A stretch of DNA of 64,000 bases from Cryptomeria japonica (GCF_030272615.1 NC_081408.1:59976114-60040113), one strand, 5' to 3'. Shown: positions 1 to 12,719, numbered from the stretch's first letter. The notes: a model not told the origin generated them from the sequence alone. Made by a program: numbers and translations.

Positions 1-585
1 AGAGACTAAGTTTAACCTATTTGCATGTGTAGTTTTGTAGCCTAAGATCATATTGATGAATTTCACATTGATATCCATCACATCATTTACCCTTAAAGAT
101 CTCTTATCAGATGTTGCACCGGTTAGGTTTATCACTAGGTCATTTGAGACCTTCTTTGTTTTGTCAGGTCTGTTATCAGTGGAAGGTAACCCTGTCATAG
201 CCTTTACTGCTTCTTTTGTGATTTTGTGAACTGATTCCAACTAGAAGAATGCACCATTTACCCTGCTTAGTACTATCCTTATAACATCCTTGGGAAAATC
301 TAGGATACTAAGAATTTTAGTGAAACCTAGTGTTTCAACTATCTTGTGTTCAGGTTTGATATTTCTAGATTCATCGCAAATTATAGATTTAAACATATTC
401 TTAATTTCCTCATCACCCAATTCCTCTATATGATAATGTATATACATTCTAGGGTCTTCAACAAAAACTACTCCCTTAGGAATTTTAGAAAATGCACCAA
501 TGTTATCATCTTTCTTGGCAATTTCAGGAACTAACTAGAATACGGGTCTAGGGTGTTTAATAACTTTGACAGATAAAGAAGCCAT
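1..585 (-). pseudogene. N-terminal part of a second ORF of an LTR retrotransposon, cut by the window edge
   Basis: Reading leftward from an ATG at 585 the frame runs off the window and begins MASLSVKVIKHPRPVF. In-frame stops lie at 535-537 and 241-243, where the surrounding reading continues without a frame change, so this is a decayed coding region. The middle part reads GVVFVEDPRMYIHYHIEELG and then a hydrophilic alpha-helical stretch. It lies on the same strand as, and downstream of, the zinc-knuckle gag fragment at 996-2050, so it is probably part of the same element. I do not recognise a catalytic domain. ORFs of this style seem to accompany conifer retroelements, but that is an impression and not a search result. 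Confidence 0.5.
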
Positions 586-995
586 GGATATAAATACCTT
601 TATCTGCCTTAAGGAATGAATGCTTCATGAATTGCTTCACTTCTTTTCTTGGAATGCCTTCACTCTGGAATCTTCGCGCTCTCAAAGATTTGAATGCTTG
701 GTGAAATGAAAATGGAGCAAAAACACTTGCTTTATAATGTTAATTTCGCCAACCACCACATTTAATGCTTGCCGGTTAAGTAATGACTTAACTTATCTGC
801 CGGTATAGAAGTAATTTCAACTTCTCACCATCAATTGAGGGAATAACAGCATGTTTCACATTTGGTTGCTAAACCCTCAAAGGAATTTTCTTCAGTTAGA
901 TGAAGAGTTTCCTGTTGGTGGAATGTTACTCTGTTTTGCCAGTGGAGTGTTACTCTATTCTATCGGTGGAGGAGTATTCCTATCAACATTTAGAT

Positions 996-2050
996 CTAAC
1001 TTTCTGATCCATTGTTTGAGAATTCTTGCTTTACCTCTTCAACCTTTTCTTTACCTTTCAAACTAGCACCATTATTACTTGTCGGTGATGCCTTACTTCT
1101 GCAGAATTTCACAATATGTCCAATCTTGTTGCAAGCATAATAGGTCACATTGTTTTTTTTAATAGCTTTCCCATATCCTATGCCAGTTTGTGTTCTACAC
1201 TGATTAGGTAAGTGTCCAAATCTTCCACAAACATAACATCTTACATTCATTCTGCAATTTTCTGAATTATGACGAGTTTTGTTGCATTTGGAGCATTGAC
1301 CGGTGGGTGTATTAGTGCTCTGATAATTTCTAGATCTTCACTGATTTGCTCTATGACCATACTTGTTACAGTTAAAGCATTTGCCATTAAATTTATAAGC
1401 ATTTGGTTGTCTTACTGGTTTTCTATGATCATGTGTGTTTGTAGTACCAGAGCTTTCACCAACTTCAAAGCCAAGGCCAATAGTGTCACCATTTGGTTTT
1501 TGATTTTTCAGCAAGTCACCAAGTTCTTATGAGCTTTTCTTGAATTTTTCCTTGTGTTGATTTGCAGTAGCCAGTTCTCTTTCCAAGATACCTTTTTGTC
1601 TCATGAGTTCATTTGAGTCATTTTGTGCATGGATCAGATTTGTCTTCAACATATCATTTTCATAACTAAGTCTTGTGTTTTCATTTGCAGGATCATTCAG
1701 TCTTCTAGTCAAGTCTTCTTCATTCTTCTTTCTATATTCAATTTCTTTACAAAATCTCATAGTCATATCCTACATCTCATTCTTTGTTGTCATGTTTTCT
1801 TGTTTCAGCTTATTCATCAGATCACTAAGAGTTTCTTTTTCATCATTCTTATTTTGCATTTTTTCACAAAGTTCTCTTCTCTTGTTTCTTGCAATGGTAA
1901 GATTTTCTTGAAGTGCTTGAATAATATCCTGTGCAACCTTTAGATCATCTTCAAGTTTGATATTTTTCAAATTTTATGTATCATAGTCTGAGAGCTCTGC
2001 TTCTAATTGCTTCATCAATTTTTCTATCTCTACCGGTGTCAAGATCTTCC
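996..2050 (-). pseudogene. gag-like fragment: coiled coil followed by four CCHC zinc knuckles
   Basis: On the minus strand, 2050-1527 encodes a charged, Glu/Lys/Asn-rich coiled-coil segment, interrupted by stops near 1974 and 1770. It is followed by four retroviral-type zinc knuckles between 1379 and 1101. They read CFNCNKYGHRANQ-stop (last Cys codon now TGA), CSKCNKTRHNSENC, CYVCGRFGHLPNQC and YYACNKIGHIVKFC (first Cys now Tyr). The CX2CX4HX4C spacing is the gag nucleocapsid signature; tandem knuckles of this kind bind RNA. The fragment begins almost directly after the primer binding site at 2085-2096, so the usual N-terminal gag domain is missing. Two of four knuckles have lost a metal ligand, so the protein is not functional. 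Confidence 0.75.
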
Positions 2051-2084
2051 TCAAGTTGTTAGGCTTCTAAAAATAGATGACCAA

Positions 2085-2096
2085 GCTCTGATACCA
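2085..2096 (-). other. Primer binding site for initiator-Met tRNA
   Basis: The minus strand reads TGGTATCAGAGC, the standard complement of the plant initiator-Met tRNA 3' end used by many LTR retrotransposons. It starts two bases inside the LTR edge at 2099. This fixes the orientation of the element as leftward. Confidence 0.85.
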
Positions 2097-2098
2097 AT

Positions 2099-2859
2099 TG
2101 TTAGGATTCCCAAAGATATTGAGAGGGGGGGGGTGAATCAGTATCTGACTAGTAGGATAATTTTCTTTGACTTAAAATATGTAAAGCATATCAATACTGT
2201 ATACCGGTAAACAAAAAGTAATGCAATAAATAGAAATAACAACAACCACATGAAAAGCACACCATAAAATAGTAGTTTAACGAGGAAACCCAGTGTGGGA
2301 AAAACCTCGGTGGGATTTGTGACCCACAATATTCACTTACTGGCCAATAAGAGAATATTACTGCTACAATAGGGGCATGCACATGTAGGAAGGCCATGTG
2401 CCTAGAGCTCACTGCTCAATTAAAAAATGGATTATGCAAATCCAATGTCTTGTACTGCTTCAAAATATCATCTACTATGCCAGATCCAGTACAGGTTTTA
2501 GCTCTGCCTCATACATAAACCCTTAACCTATAATTCACATAATAGGTTTGCCTTATTTTGCCTATCCTCTTTCTTACAAAATTTTCTATAATGATCTCAT
2601 ACATATATGAGTAATTTTACAACTTGCCAAGTCGGCTTGCAATGATTTTACAATTAATTACAAAATATATTATAAACAAAATTCATGTCGATCAGGGTGC
2701 CGGTATACTTCCTTTTACTATCGGTGTAGAGTCTGTTGTTGCTGGTGCTGGTATATTGTCTTGCCAGTATCATATGATTGCAAGGTTGCCATCAATGACA
2801 AAACCTTCAATCACCTACAATATCTCATTGGAGTGTGCATTTTCCAACACCAATTGGGT
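2099..2859 (-). mobile_element. 5' LTR of a leftward LTR retrotransposon
   Basis: The segment has TG...CA ends in LTR fashion: on the plus strand it begins TGTTAGGATTCC and ends TTTCCAACA, so its ends form a short inverted repeat. It abuts the primer binding site at 2085-2096. It contains a run of nine G at about 2127-2135. The second LTR would lie left of the window, so neither the target-site duplication nor LTR divergence can be read. The outer border at 2859 is chosen from the CCAACA terminus and could be off by a few bases. Confidence 0.7.
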
Positions 2860-2938
2860 GGAGGCTCTTCAATGAGTATAGTGAAAGAATAAATCTTTGA
2901 GAATCTCTTTGTCTAATGCATATGCATGGACTTGTTAG

Positions 2939-3282
2939 TGTTACAAGCTAGGGTTGTCGTTGCACCAAAAGATTGACCAATCAATGCCCAATACAACCAC
3001 TAGACTTATAGAATCCACAGGAGGCTATTAAACCATGTCATGAATCCCCGTGAGGGACGCTAGCCCATTGCCAACAAACCACCTCCCAATGTCACTCATC
3101 GTGGCATACGTGATTTGAACCTATGACCAAGCTCTGATACCACTTGTTACAAGCTAGGGTTGTCGTTTCACCAAAAGATAGACCTTTTAATGCCCAATAC
3201 AAGCACTAGACTTATAGAATCCACTTGAGGCTGTTAAACCATGTCGTGAATCCCCACGAGGGATGCTGACCCACTGCCAACA
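2939..3282 (-). mobile_element. Complete TRIM (terminal-repeat retrotransposon in miniature), 344 bp
   Basis: Two direct repeats of exactly 138 bp (2939-3076 and 3145-3282) both start TGTTACAAGC and end GCCAACA on the plus strand. The 68-bp interior contains, on the minus strand, TGGTATCAGAGC two bases from one LTR (tRNA-iMet primer site) and a purine tract GGGAGGTGG beside the other LTR, the position of a polypurine tract. Flanks are GTTAG (2934-2938) and ATTAG (3283-3287), a 5-bp target duplication with one mismatch. There is no coding capacity, so mobility would need proteins from another element. All hallmarks of a TRIM or SMART element are present. Confidence 0.88.
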
Positions 3283-3699
3283 ATTAGTATTGTAAATTTT
3301 GAGTCTTTTATAGTTATAGATTGTTTCATTTTTTAGATATAGTAAAATTATATGTAGTGTATGGTTAAGGTCTTTCTTTCATGGCCAAATATAGTTAACA
3401 ATAGAAGTAGTTAGTTGTAGTAATTTTTGCATGATGATTCTAACTAGATTGTATTGTTCAATTCACCTTATTGACACAATAGATCAATATGACCCTCTGT
3501 AGTGTGTAGTGTGAATGATGTGTTGTAACCCTGCATGGTATGTTATAGGACAATCGAATATGAAAGCATACACATATTTAAATTGCAATTTGGTTTTATT
3601 GTAAATTTTTTAAGTTGATTAACTATATATAATACAAAAATATATATTTTTCTTTTATTGGACGTAAGATTGTTTCTACACTTGTAATAATAATCAATA
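3283..3699. other. AT-rich spacer
   Basis: No gene, repeat or clear motif seen between the TRIM and the LINE; a 5' untranslated part of the LINE may lie in its right portion. Confidence 0.4.
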
Positions 3700-6600
3700 T
3701 GGAAATGATGTTATTTCTAAGAGGCTGGATAGATCTCTTGTCTCTTGCTCCTAGGTGGGGAATAAATAGATTACCGGTTTAGAGATTCTTGATTGGAGGG
3801 GTTCAGATCACTCGACAAATATAATTTTTTGATAGCCTCATTTACTAGTTCACAATAACCCTCATTTAAGTTTCAGCTTATGTGGCTTTGAGATTCCTCA
3901 CTTCAGGATCTGATGGATCAATGGTGGAGGTAGGGGCTCTTTCCTATGGTACAAGAATGTATTCCTTTGTTAATAAATTGTAGTTTGTGAAATACATTCT
4001 CAAAAGGTGGAATAGGTAGAGATTTGGTGACCTTCATGTCAATAAGTGGATGATTCAAGCTCAGCTAGATGACATCACTTGCCAAATCTGGGATAATGGT
4101 TTAACAGAGGAATTATGAAGTGTTGAATCTTTGCATATGAAGGAATTATAGGAGTGAGAGCTTTGTGAGGAATTTTATTGGAAGCAAAAGGAAACACAAC
4201 TTTTTTTCATATTTAGTTCAAAGCTCGTAGGCATGGGAGTTATATTTATTCATTAGGTAACTTGGAAAGAATTCATCTGACATCTCTATAGGAAATATCT
4301 CAAAGGATACAAAATTCTACTCTGCTTTGTCTACTAAAGATTTTCCTCTATTGCATTAGAGGAAAATTTGATTTTGGGTTGTATTCATTCTCTAGTTACT
4401 AATGTGATGAATGAGGCTCTCCTTCAGCCAGTCATTGTCAGAATTGGAAGTTTTGGTTTTTGGGATGAATAAAGGAAAAGATCTTGGTCCTAATGGATTT
4501 CTGGTAGAGATTTTTCAAGCATTCTAGGATATTATTAAATCTGACCTTTTAGAGGTAGTCTAGGAGTCACAATCTGGCAAACAAATGCTTCGTGCCATGA
4601 GCTTCACTTTTCTTGTTCTTATTCAAAAAAAAGAAGGGGTTGATCATTTGGATTATTTTGGACCTATTATTCTTTATAACGTGGTCTATAAAATTATCAC
4701 TAAATTGATTACAGAGAGACTCAAGTCGTGGCTTCCTCTTTTGATTTCAGATGAGAAGGGGGTATTTGTTGTTGGGAGACAAATTCTAGATAGGGTGGTG
4801 ATTGCCACTGGAGCTATTCATTTTATGGAACAGTCTAAGGAAAAATCTATGTTAATCAAACTTGGCATGGTTAAAGCCTACGATAGAGTTAGGTGGCAAT
4901 TCTTGCATCAAGTTCTTATAGATTTTGGTTTTAGTTAATGATTGGATGTGTTGGATAATGAGTTGCTTTACTTCTTCTTCTTTCTTTTTCATTATCAATA
5001 GTGAGCCTTATGATTTATTCAGTGTTCTTAGGGGCCTTCAACAAGGGGATCCTTTATCTCCCTATTTGTTCATTATTATGATAGATGGTCTAGGTAGATT
5101 CATTAAGTCTTGAATCTCCAAAGGTTTGATTCACGGGTGGAATTGGAGTAATCAGTTGCCCACTCATTCTCATTTGCATTTTGTGGATGATAGTATTTTA
5201 AAGAGGCTTTCTCAAATAAACAAATCAAATAATTTCAGACAAACTTAAATATTTATTTGGTTGACTTAGGACAGAGATTCAATGAGCACAAATATTCTAT
5301 CTATTTCTTTAATACTCCATAGTCTATTAAATGATGGATTTCTCATGTTTTGAGGTTTCAGATTGGATCTCTTCCTTTGGTTTATCTGGGTATTCCTTTA
5401 GATGTAGGCCAATATCTTAGGGGCTACTAGTTGGAGTTGTAGGATAATCTTCATAGGCAAGTTGCTCATTAGATTCACCAATGGATTTCTATGGCCGCTA
5501 GGGTGACTCTTCTTCAACCAATGATTCAGGATCTCCCTCTTTACAAGTGTTTGGTTCAAGTGGCTCCTTCCTATTTCATTAAGGAGTTTTATGCTCTTTC
5601 ACATTGTTTCCTTTGGAGTGGGGATTTGTAAGAATCTAAGTGGAGCCTAGTTAAGTGGGAATCTATTTATCAACCGAAGAAGGAAGGAGGGCTTGGTCCA
5701 TGTTTTGTAGATATGAATGGGAAATTTCTTGCAACCTAATTATATTGGCAGTGGTGTATCAGTCAAGATAAGGTTTGGACTAGGATTCTAACTCAGAAAT
5801 ATTTAGGTGGGGTTGACAGTTCTAATTTTCTTCATTGTCACATTGAGGGGAAGGGTTCTATGATTTAGCATAATTTGAAGACTAGGGAAAGCTTAGTTAA
5901 ATGGGGTTCCCATGAGTGTCCAATAGGAGGAATAAAGGAGAATAGGCATGGGTTAGATCAGATTCTTGTTAGCCATAAGTGCAATTCTCTTGCGGGATAG
6001 GATATCTTGGCTTGGGGTCTGAGCCCGACTAGTAAGTACTCTATGACTTTGGGGTACTTGAAGCTTGATTGAAATTTGTTTGGGAGCATCGGGGTTCAAT
6101 GATGGAAATAGGTGTGGAACAAATTTTCATGGCCCGAATGCAATTTTTCATGTAATTATTGGTTCACAATAAATGTCTTACTTGGGATAATTTATGCAAG
6201 AGAGGTTTACATGGATCTTCTATTTGTATGTTGTGTTGCAGTATTGAAGAATGTATTTCTCATCTTTTTATTTTATTTTTCTTTCTCAAGGGAGATTTGG
6301 CATCTCTAGTGGGGTGTTCAAAATAAGTCTTTCTATCATTTCTCTTCATTGGTGGAGTTTTGGGACCATTGCGGTAGGCCTCTAGTTAGGACCCCTTTTC
6401 TTTAGGTCACCTAGGCTCTTAGGCCTACTTTCATTCTTTGGCATATTTGCTTAGAAATAAAATGTCAGATCTACCAAGTGTGATTTTTTTGTTGTTGTGG
6501 AGCCTAGTAAGGTTGGGATATTTAGGAGGTTCAACTTTGTTTTTCAAGGGATTGATACTTCTCTTGGTGTGAGCTTTAATCAAATTAGATGTATACACTC

Positions 6601-7195
6601 TATGAGGTTGATGGGTTCCTCCACCTGATGGCATTTTGAAGATAAATCTTGATGATTCTTCTAGGGGACATATTGGTCATGCTGGTATTGGAGGTATTGG
6701 TCATGATATATCTAGAGTTTTTAAATTCTCATTCTCTATTTATAAAGGTTTTCATACAAATAATTACATGAAAGATCTTGCCGTCTTGTATGGTTTGGAG
6801 AGAGGTTGTATTCTTGGTTGGAAAAGGATTACTTGCAAATCTGATTCATAGGTGTTGGTGAATATGTAGAATAGATAGGAGGTTGATGTTAATTGGCACT
6901 TAGATTTGGTTATTCAACAAATTTTAAGATGAGTACTTCTTTAGATTCGGTTTCCTATTCTCATATTCCTAGGGAGTGGAATAGAGTTGTAGATTGTCTG
7001 GCCAAATGGGCATCACAAAGCGATCATGACTATAATTTTAAATCAATAGGCAACATTTGCCTATAGATTTAGATCACATGTTGGAACAATTAGTAGTGGA
7101 GGTTAACACTATGCATTTCTTTGCGAGGTTGTAGGTCCTTGTTTTGCAAGTCTGTATGTTTTTAATAAATTTTTACCCCTTTTTGAAAAAAAAAG
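3700..7195 (+). mobile_element. Decayed L1-type LINE (endonuclease end, reverse transcriptase, zf-RVT, RNase H)
   Basis: Domains occur in the order of a plant L1 ORF2 but are split by many stops. Near 3718 the frame reads KRLDRSLVS and then WRGSDH, the C-terminal part of the endonuclease. At about 4585-5240 lies the reverse transcriptase, with KKEGVDHLDYF, the AYDRVRW motif, GLQQGDPLSPYLF and the active-site motif FVDD at 5180-5191. At about 6175-6300 another frame gives TWDNLCKRGLHGSSICMLC, the zinc-binding zf-RVT domain. At 6636-6990 KINLDDSSRGHIGHAGIGGI marks the RNase H-like C-terminus. An A-rich tail ends near 7195. ORF1 is not seen, so the copy is 5' truncated, as is common for LINEs. 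Confidence 0.88.
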
Positions 7196-8610
7196 ATTGC
7201 TTCAAATCATTTTTATTTCCTCTCTCTTTTATGCAAGATCATTTTTCTTGTAGGTGATCCTTGGAATAATATGAGGTTGATCAACAATTCTACATTTCAT
7301 GGTTGTGCTTAGAGTAAGCAAGCAAGTTAATTCTCTAAAATTGTATTTCATGGATACTATATTATAAAATTATGGTTGTAACCATTTTTTAAGAGCTCTG
7401 TGATTTTCTCAACATGTCTAAATATTATTCTAAAAAAAGTGGTAGGCTATCTTTCAAACCTTATAATGGTTTTTTTCACCAAAATCCATTAATTTAGCAT
7501 GTGGCAAGTAAAATATTATTGAACAATGTATTTGAGAAGTAATCATTTCACCACCTTAATCTAGAGATAAAATCATAAAAGCATTAAAAAGGTGAATCAA
7601 GTGGTGAGAGATTACAATAAGACTACTGAATCATGTATTCTTCTTCCATCTATCCAATGGTGAGAGATTTCAATAAGATCACTTATTCGATGTGGTGAGA
7701 ATCAACAATGACTAAAAAAAATCTATTGGTGATTCTAGCATCTCAATAAGAGCCAAAAATATTGAATAAGTCCATCTATATTGGAAACACAACTACCTTG
7801 AATGATGATGAAATACATTGATGTAGGTCTATCACACTTTATTTCTATTGTTTTGTTGATAAAATAATTTGAAAACACTATTGAAGAAGCTCCAAAAAAT
7901 ATGGGAATTATCACACTTATACACCCAACAAATCCAAAGTTCATAATACTAAATTGTAACTAGGAATTTTGAAAACATCAAAGCCCGCCATTAGTTAACC
8001 ACGAAAATTAAGAAGCTTATGAAATGAAATCCTAAATCAATCAATAAAGACATGAAGATAAATCACTGAAATAAAATGCAAACCAATCACAAAGTACCTC
8101 CTATATGGTTCTCCATTTTCCTTCTATCATCTTCAAATTTGATGTGGATCTCACCTACAAAATGCAAATTCAAGTGAAGAGAAAGTGAAATGAGAGATGA
8201 AAATCATAGCATAAGGTTACTCAAAATGTGGTTGTTGAAAATGAGCAATGAGAGGTCAATATATAGAAAAGAGGATTTTGAATCGACAGACTAGATTAAT
8301 TTGAAGATAGGAAGAATCATCGGCTAGGATCAAACACACAACAGAGTTTCTATTAGAAGATAGAGAAAAAGTGAAAGAAATCCGGAATCAAATCGAAGAA
8401 GATAATATGAGGATTTAATAAATAAACAAAATTGATTATCCTCGTATTTTTCCAAATTAGTAGGTTGAAAAGATAAATATAGGTTAATTAAATAAATAAA
8501 AATTATTAATTATCTGCATATGAGAGTATAAATATGATAAATTAATAAATTTAATTTAATAATTTACTATTCATATTTAGGAATTAGCTAATCAAATAAA
8601 TTAAATTTAT
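7196..8610. other. AT-rich region without recognisable genes
   Basis: Only short reading frames and AT-rich sequence are seen. The right end (8460-8610) is dominated by short A/T words related to the start of the tandem units that follow. Confidence 0.4.
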
Positions 8611-10020
8611 TTAATTATCGAAAAAGACCCAAGATTGATAATGATTTTGATAAGAGATTGACAAGATCGATAAGATAAATTGGCAATGACTTGATAAAGA
8701 ATTGATAAGACCAATTGATAAAGTGCCATGAAAGGCTGATAGAGTGTCACAGAGGACTAATTGAAATTGATTGATAAAGAGGTTGATAATTAATGACTAA
8801 TTAATTATCAACAAAGAGGGAATTAAGTCTAATTGTCAAGATGCGACTAATTGGAATGATTTGAAAATGATGAAATGCCAATCATAATGATTTAGGACCA
8901 AGTGCGAATGAACAAGACTGGTTAGGGTTAGATTTGAAATGAACTAAAACCAGAAGAATGACACAATGTCAACATATGATGAAGATGAAATGAGACATAG
9001 AAGACATGTTAAAAATTAGGTTAGCGACATAGGAGTGATGACCAATTTTGAGTCTCTACATTTTTCCCCTCTTTGAGAATTGAATTTATTTAATTATCCA
9101 AAAAGACCTATGATTGATAATGATTTTGATAAGAGATTGACAAGATCAATAAGATCAATTGACAATGACTTTATAAAGATTTGATAAGATTGATTGATAA
9201 AGTGCCATGAAAGGCTGATAGAGTGTCACAGAGGACTGATTGAAATTGATGGATAAAGAGGTTGATAATTAATGACTAATTAATTATCAACAAAGAGGGA
9301 ATTAAGTCTAATTGTCAAGATGAGACCAATTCAAATGATTTGAAAATGATAAAATGCCAATCATAATGATTTAGGACCAAGTGTGAATGAACAAGACTGA
9401 TTAGGGTTAGATTTGAAATGAACTAAAACAAGAAGAATGACACAATGTTAACATATGATGAAGATGAAATGCGACATAGAATACATGTTAAAAATTAGGT
9501 TAGCAACATAGGAGTGATGACCAATTTTGAGTGTCTACATTTTGCCCCTCTTTGAGAATTGAATTTATTTAATTATAAAAAAAGACCCAAGATTGATAAT
9601 GATTTTGATAAGAGATTGACAAGATTGATAAGATCAATTGACAATGACCTGATAAAGAATTGATAAAGTGCCATGAAAGGCTGATAGAGTGTCACAGAGG
9701 ACTGATTGAAATTGATTGATAAAGAAGTTGATAATTAATGACTGATTAATTATCAACTAAGAGGGAATTAAGTCTAATTGTCAAGATGAGACCAATTCAA
9801 ATAATTTGAAAATGATAAAATGCCAATCATAATGATTTAGGACCAAGTGCAAATGAACAAGATTGATTAGGGTAAGATTTGAAATGAACTAAAACTAGAA
9901 GAATGACACAATGCCAACATATGATGAAGATGAAATGCGACATAAAAGACATGTTAAAAATTAGGTTAGCGACATAGGAGTGATGACCAATTTTGAGTGT
10001 CTACATTTTGCCCCTATTTG
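8611..10020. repeat. Three tandem copies of a ~479-bp unit
   Basis: The units begin near 8611, 9091 and 9570 with TTTATTTAATTA and end with a block reading GTCTACATTTTGCCCCT(C)TTTG. The first two periods are about 479-480 bp. The third copy is about 15 bp shorter because of a deletion near 9660. Copies share almost all sequence, differing by scattered substitutions. No open frame spans a unit. The unit could be part of a retrotransposon LTR that was tandemly amplified; this is inference. Confidence 0.8.
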
Positions 10021-11768
10021 ATAAAATGTGATTATGAGTGTTGTTTCAAAGAATAATTAAAAATATCATGCCCCAGTAGATCAAGAGATGGAGGCGGGAT
10101 GCTCCCTCGAGAGATTGTTTATGTATGAAATAAATAAATGATCTCTCGAAAGAAGAGAAGAAATTCTAGAAAGAGAAAAAATGATGAAAGAGAAAAATGT
10201 TAACAAGAATGAAATAATGTTAATGGATTGTAGAAAAAGGGGTTTTGATGACCAAAATGAAATATAAAGGTTGATAAACAAGCCAAAGATGTAAATCAAT
10301 CATACTTTGGATTGTATCAACACTTTTAGAGTTGTTGTTAATGTTATACCAATAGAAAACAAAGACAATGTAGTCATTATCATGATAATTTTACCACTAA
10401 AACATGATATGGAAACATCATTGGCACATTAGGTGTATCCAAAGAGGGAGAATAGAGCACCAAAAACTAGACATCTTAATCACCACATTCCCACGCCTCC
10501 TTAGATAAGGTACAACCTAGCTATGCAACCAAATCTACAATTATTAGTTGTACAACATATTCTTCTATCGACATATCATCTTAAGACAATAGAAATAATG
10601 TATTTCATACCAACAAAAAGACATCCACAAGGATATGACTAGGTAATAGAATATGACATGCCTATAAGTGTAAGACATGTCTAGGAAATCATTAATAGTT
10701 CATTGAAATTATGAGTCAATCATTCAAAGATTACAAAGAACAAACCTTTTGAAAACACCTCAAAATTGATAATGTCTTCAACCTAGAATTTCAAGATTTA
10801 ATTTGTAACTCGATGATCTCTATATGAAACCACATTAATCAGTTGGGGAGTTTTTCATCTTCAAAACCAACAACCTCAAGAGATTTTTCGTTCTCAAGAA
10901 ACTTTGGAAGAACTCAAGTTCAATCTAGAAACATAATAATCTCATTCGCAAAGTAAATTTCAAAATGATTGCCAACGCCTCCTTATATAGATTTTTGGAA
11001 AGAAAATCAATTTCAAATTACAATAAATTCCTTTTTCCCTCACAGAGACCTTTTTGCAAAATTAATATTATTTTTACATGACAAAAGACAAAGGAAAGCA
11101 TAGGCGTCTAACTTAAAATACAAATTAACACCTTTCCAACAAGCTTTTATAATAAGTTGTCATTTTAATAATTTCCAACATTAATAGACTTGAGCAAATT
11201 ATTTAAATACTAACTCAATAGCTTATTCAAGTTGAAAAATGCACTGAAATTGCATCGAAACCAAAAGATAATCATACCAACATGATACCAATGATTTGGA
11301 ATAAATATCAAAGTCAATCCGATGACATTAAAAATAGATGACTTCTCCACTTAGAAGTTTGGAGAACACCCCGAGTGTCGATAATCACTTGTGAAAGTGT
11401 CACAAGTTAATCTATACTAGTAAATGAGCTCATTGCCAAGAACCAAAGTCACTACTAATCAACCTAATATACTCCAAGAAGTTTGGAGTTCTCCCTAGCA
11501 CATACCAAGCTATGTATAGAAATAGTCGAAAAGTGGGCAAATACTCAATGGATAGAAGGGTAAGGCACAAAGATGGGGGACCAAAAAGGGATCTTAAGAT
11601 ACCACTTTTTTTTTTTTGAAATCGGCAAAGTATGGATTTCGACGAGAAATTGAAGATTAGTCCACTCAAAATTTGAAGATGCAACAAGAACAAAAGTTGA
11701 AGTGCTCTGAATCTACTTTATAAACTATAAATTTGTTTTGAAAACAGAGGAGATTAAGGGTTTCAAAA
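10021..11768. other. Non-coding AT-rich region
   Basis: No supported gene. A small inverted repeat CTCGAGAGAT/ATCTCTCGA occurs near 10107 and 10141, and a purine-rich stretch follows to about 10260. Around 11575 the plus strand reads GGGGGACCAAAAAGGGATC, whose reverse complement resembles a GGTCCCCCATCTT stretch near 53,340. Confidence 0.35.
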
Positions 11769-11834
11769 AGGGGCACCACATTTATTGGTCCTAATTTTTT
11801 TTAAAAACAGCATAGCACAAAATGTGGTGCCCCT
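11769..11834. repeat. Perfect 15-bp inverted repeat with 36-bp loop
   Basis: AGGGGCACCACATTT at 11769-11783 is followed by its exact reverse complement at 11820-11834. The arms could form a hairpin. It may be a tiny non-autonomous element or a remnant; nothing else identifies it. Confidence 0.7.
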
Positions 11835-12419
11835 AAAACATTTTTTTTAGAATTTTGCAAAATGCTCTAGTGATAAAGTAGCTAACATATTGAAGTTTAT
11901 GCCAGATTTTTTGAATAATTTTTTTATGAATTGCGAATTTTTGAAGTGTACACATCCTAAAACACATAAATTTGAGCATGCTCCCTCCAAAATTTGTGAA
12001 AACTAATCAAAAATCATTTTTTTAAAAATGGTGTAGAATTGAGTATAGTTTCTAAAAATGTGATTTTTTTCAAAATTGGATAAACGAGTAAAAATCTATG
12101 GCCAAAATACAACATGTTGGTTTTTGACAAAAAATGGACACACTAACAAAAGAAATTATGGATGAAGACCTTAACATTGTCAAAATTTGAAAAGAATTAT
12201 ATGGTTGGATAGCTAAGAGAGAGCTTGATGATTGTAAGGTGTTTTTTTTATTGCTTTGAAACAGGTGAAACCCTGATGGAGAGCATAAAGAAAAACGTTA
12301 GAAAATTTTCAATATTTACTGGAAAACATGTCGCAGGCCTGGGAAGGGTGTCCAAGCCTTTGGGTTGGATGCCCAAGGAAAATCCAAGCATTAGGCTTGG
12401 TGTTTCCCAAGGCAACACA

Positions 12420-12488
12420 TTTGGCATGCCAAAATTGGTGTGCACCAAATGGAAAAAAAAATGGAAATACATTTGGCGCACACCAAAT
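12420..12488. repeat. Cluster of TTTGG..CCAAA palindromes (first locus)
   Basis: Three palindromes follow each other: TTTGGCATGCCAAA (12420-12433, perfect), ATTGGTGTGCACCAAAT (12434-12450) and ATTTGGCGCACACCAAAT (12471-12488). The same kind of cluster recurs at 17153, 17717 and 53251. Reading frames on both strands here are a side effect of the palindromes. Confidence 0.7.
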
Positions 12489-12719
12489 GTGTTCCATGCA
12501 ATTTTTTCATCTTTGAACTTGCACAAAGCTTTCTCTCTCCAATATATACCTAACATATAACATTTAAGTAAAATGTGACTTATACTTTAAGTTATATTTA
12601 TGTATATATTGTTAGGATGTTTGAGGGTGGTTCCAGATCTCTATGAGATATAATTTAGATTCTAGTTTTTAGAGTATTCATATAAATTTTAGACTTAGTC
12701 AAATTTCAGTAATCAGCAT

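Noticed and set aside
3126-3146. Possible tRNA gene because of the GCTCTGATACCA stretch
   Set aside because: It is the antisense of a primer binding site next to an LTR; no cloverleaf can be drawn.
12225-12560. Overlapping frames of about 110 codons on both strands
   Set aside because: Caused by palindromes TTTGG..CCAAA, which lack stops in both directions; no homology recognised.
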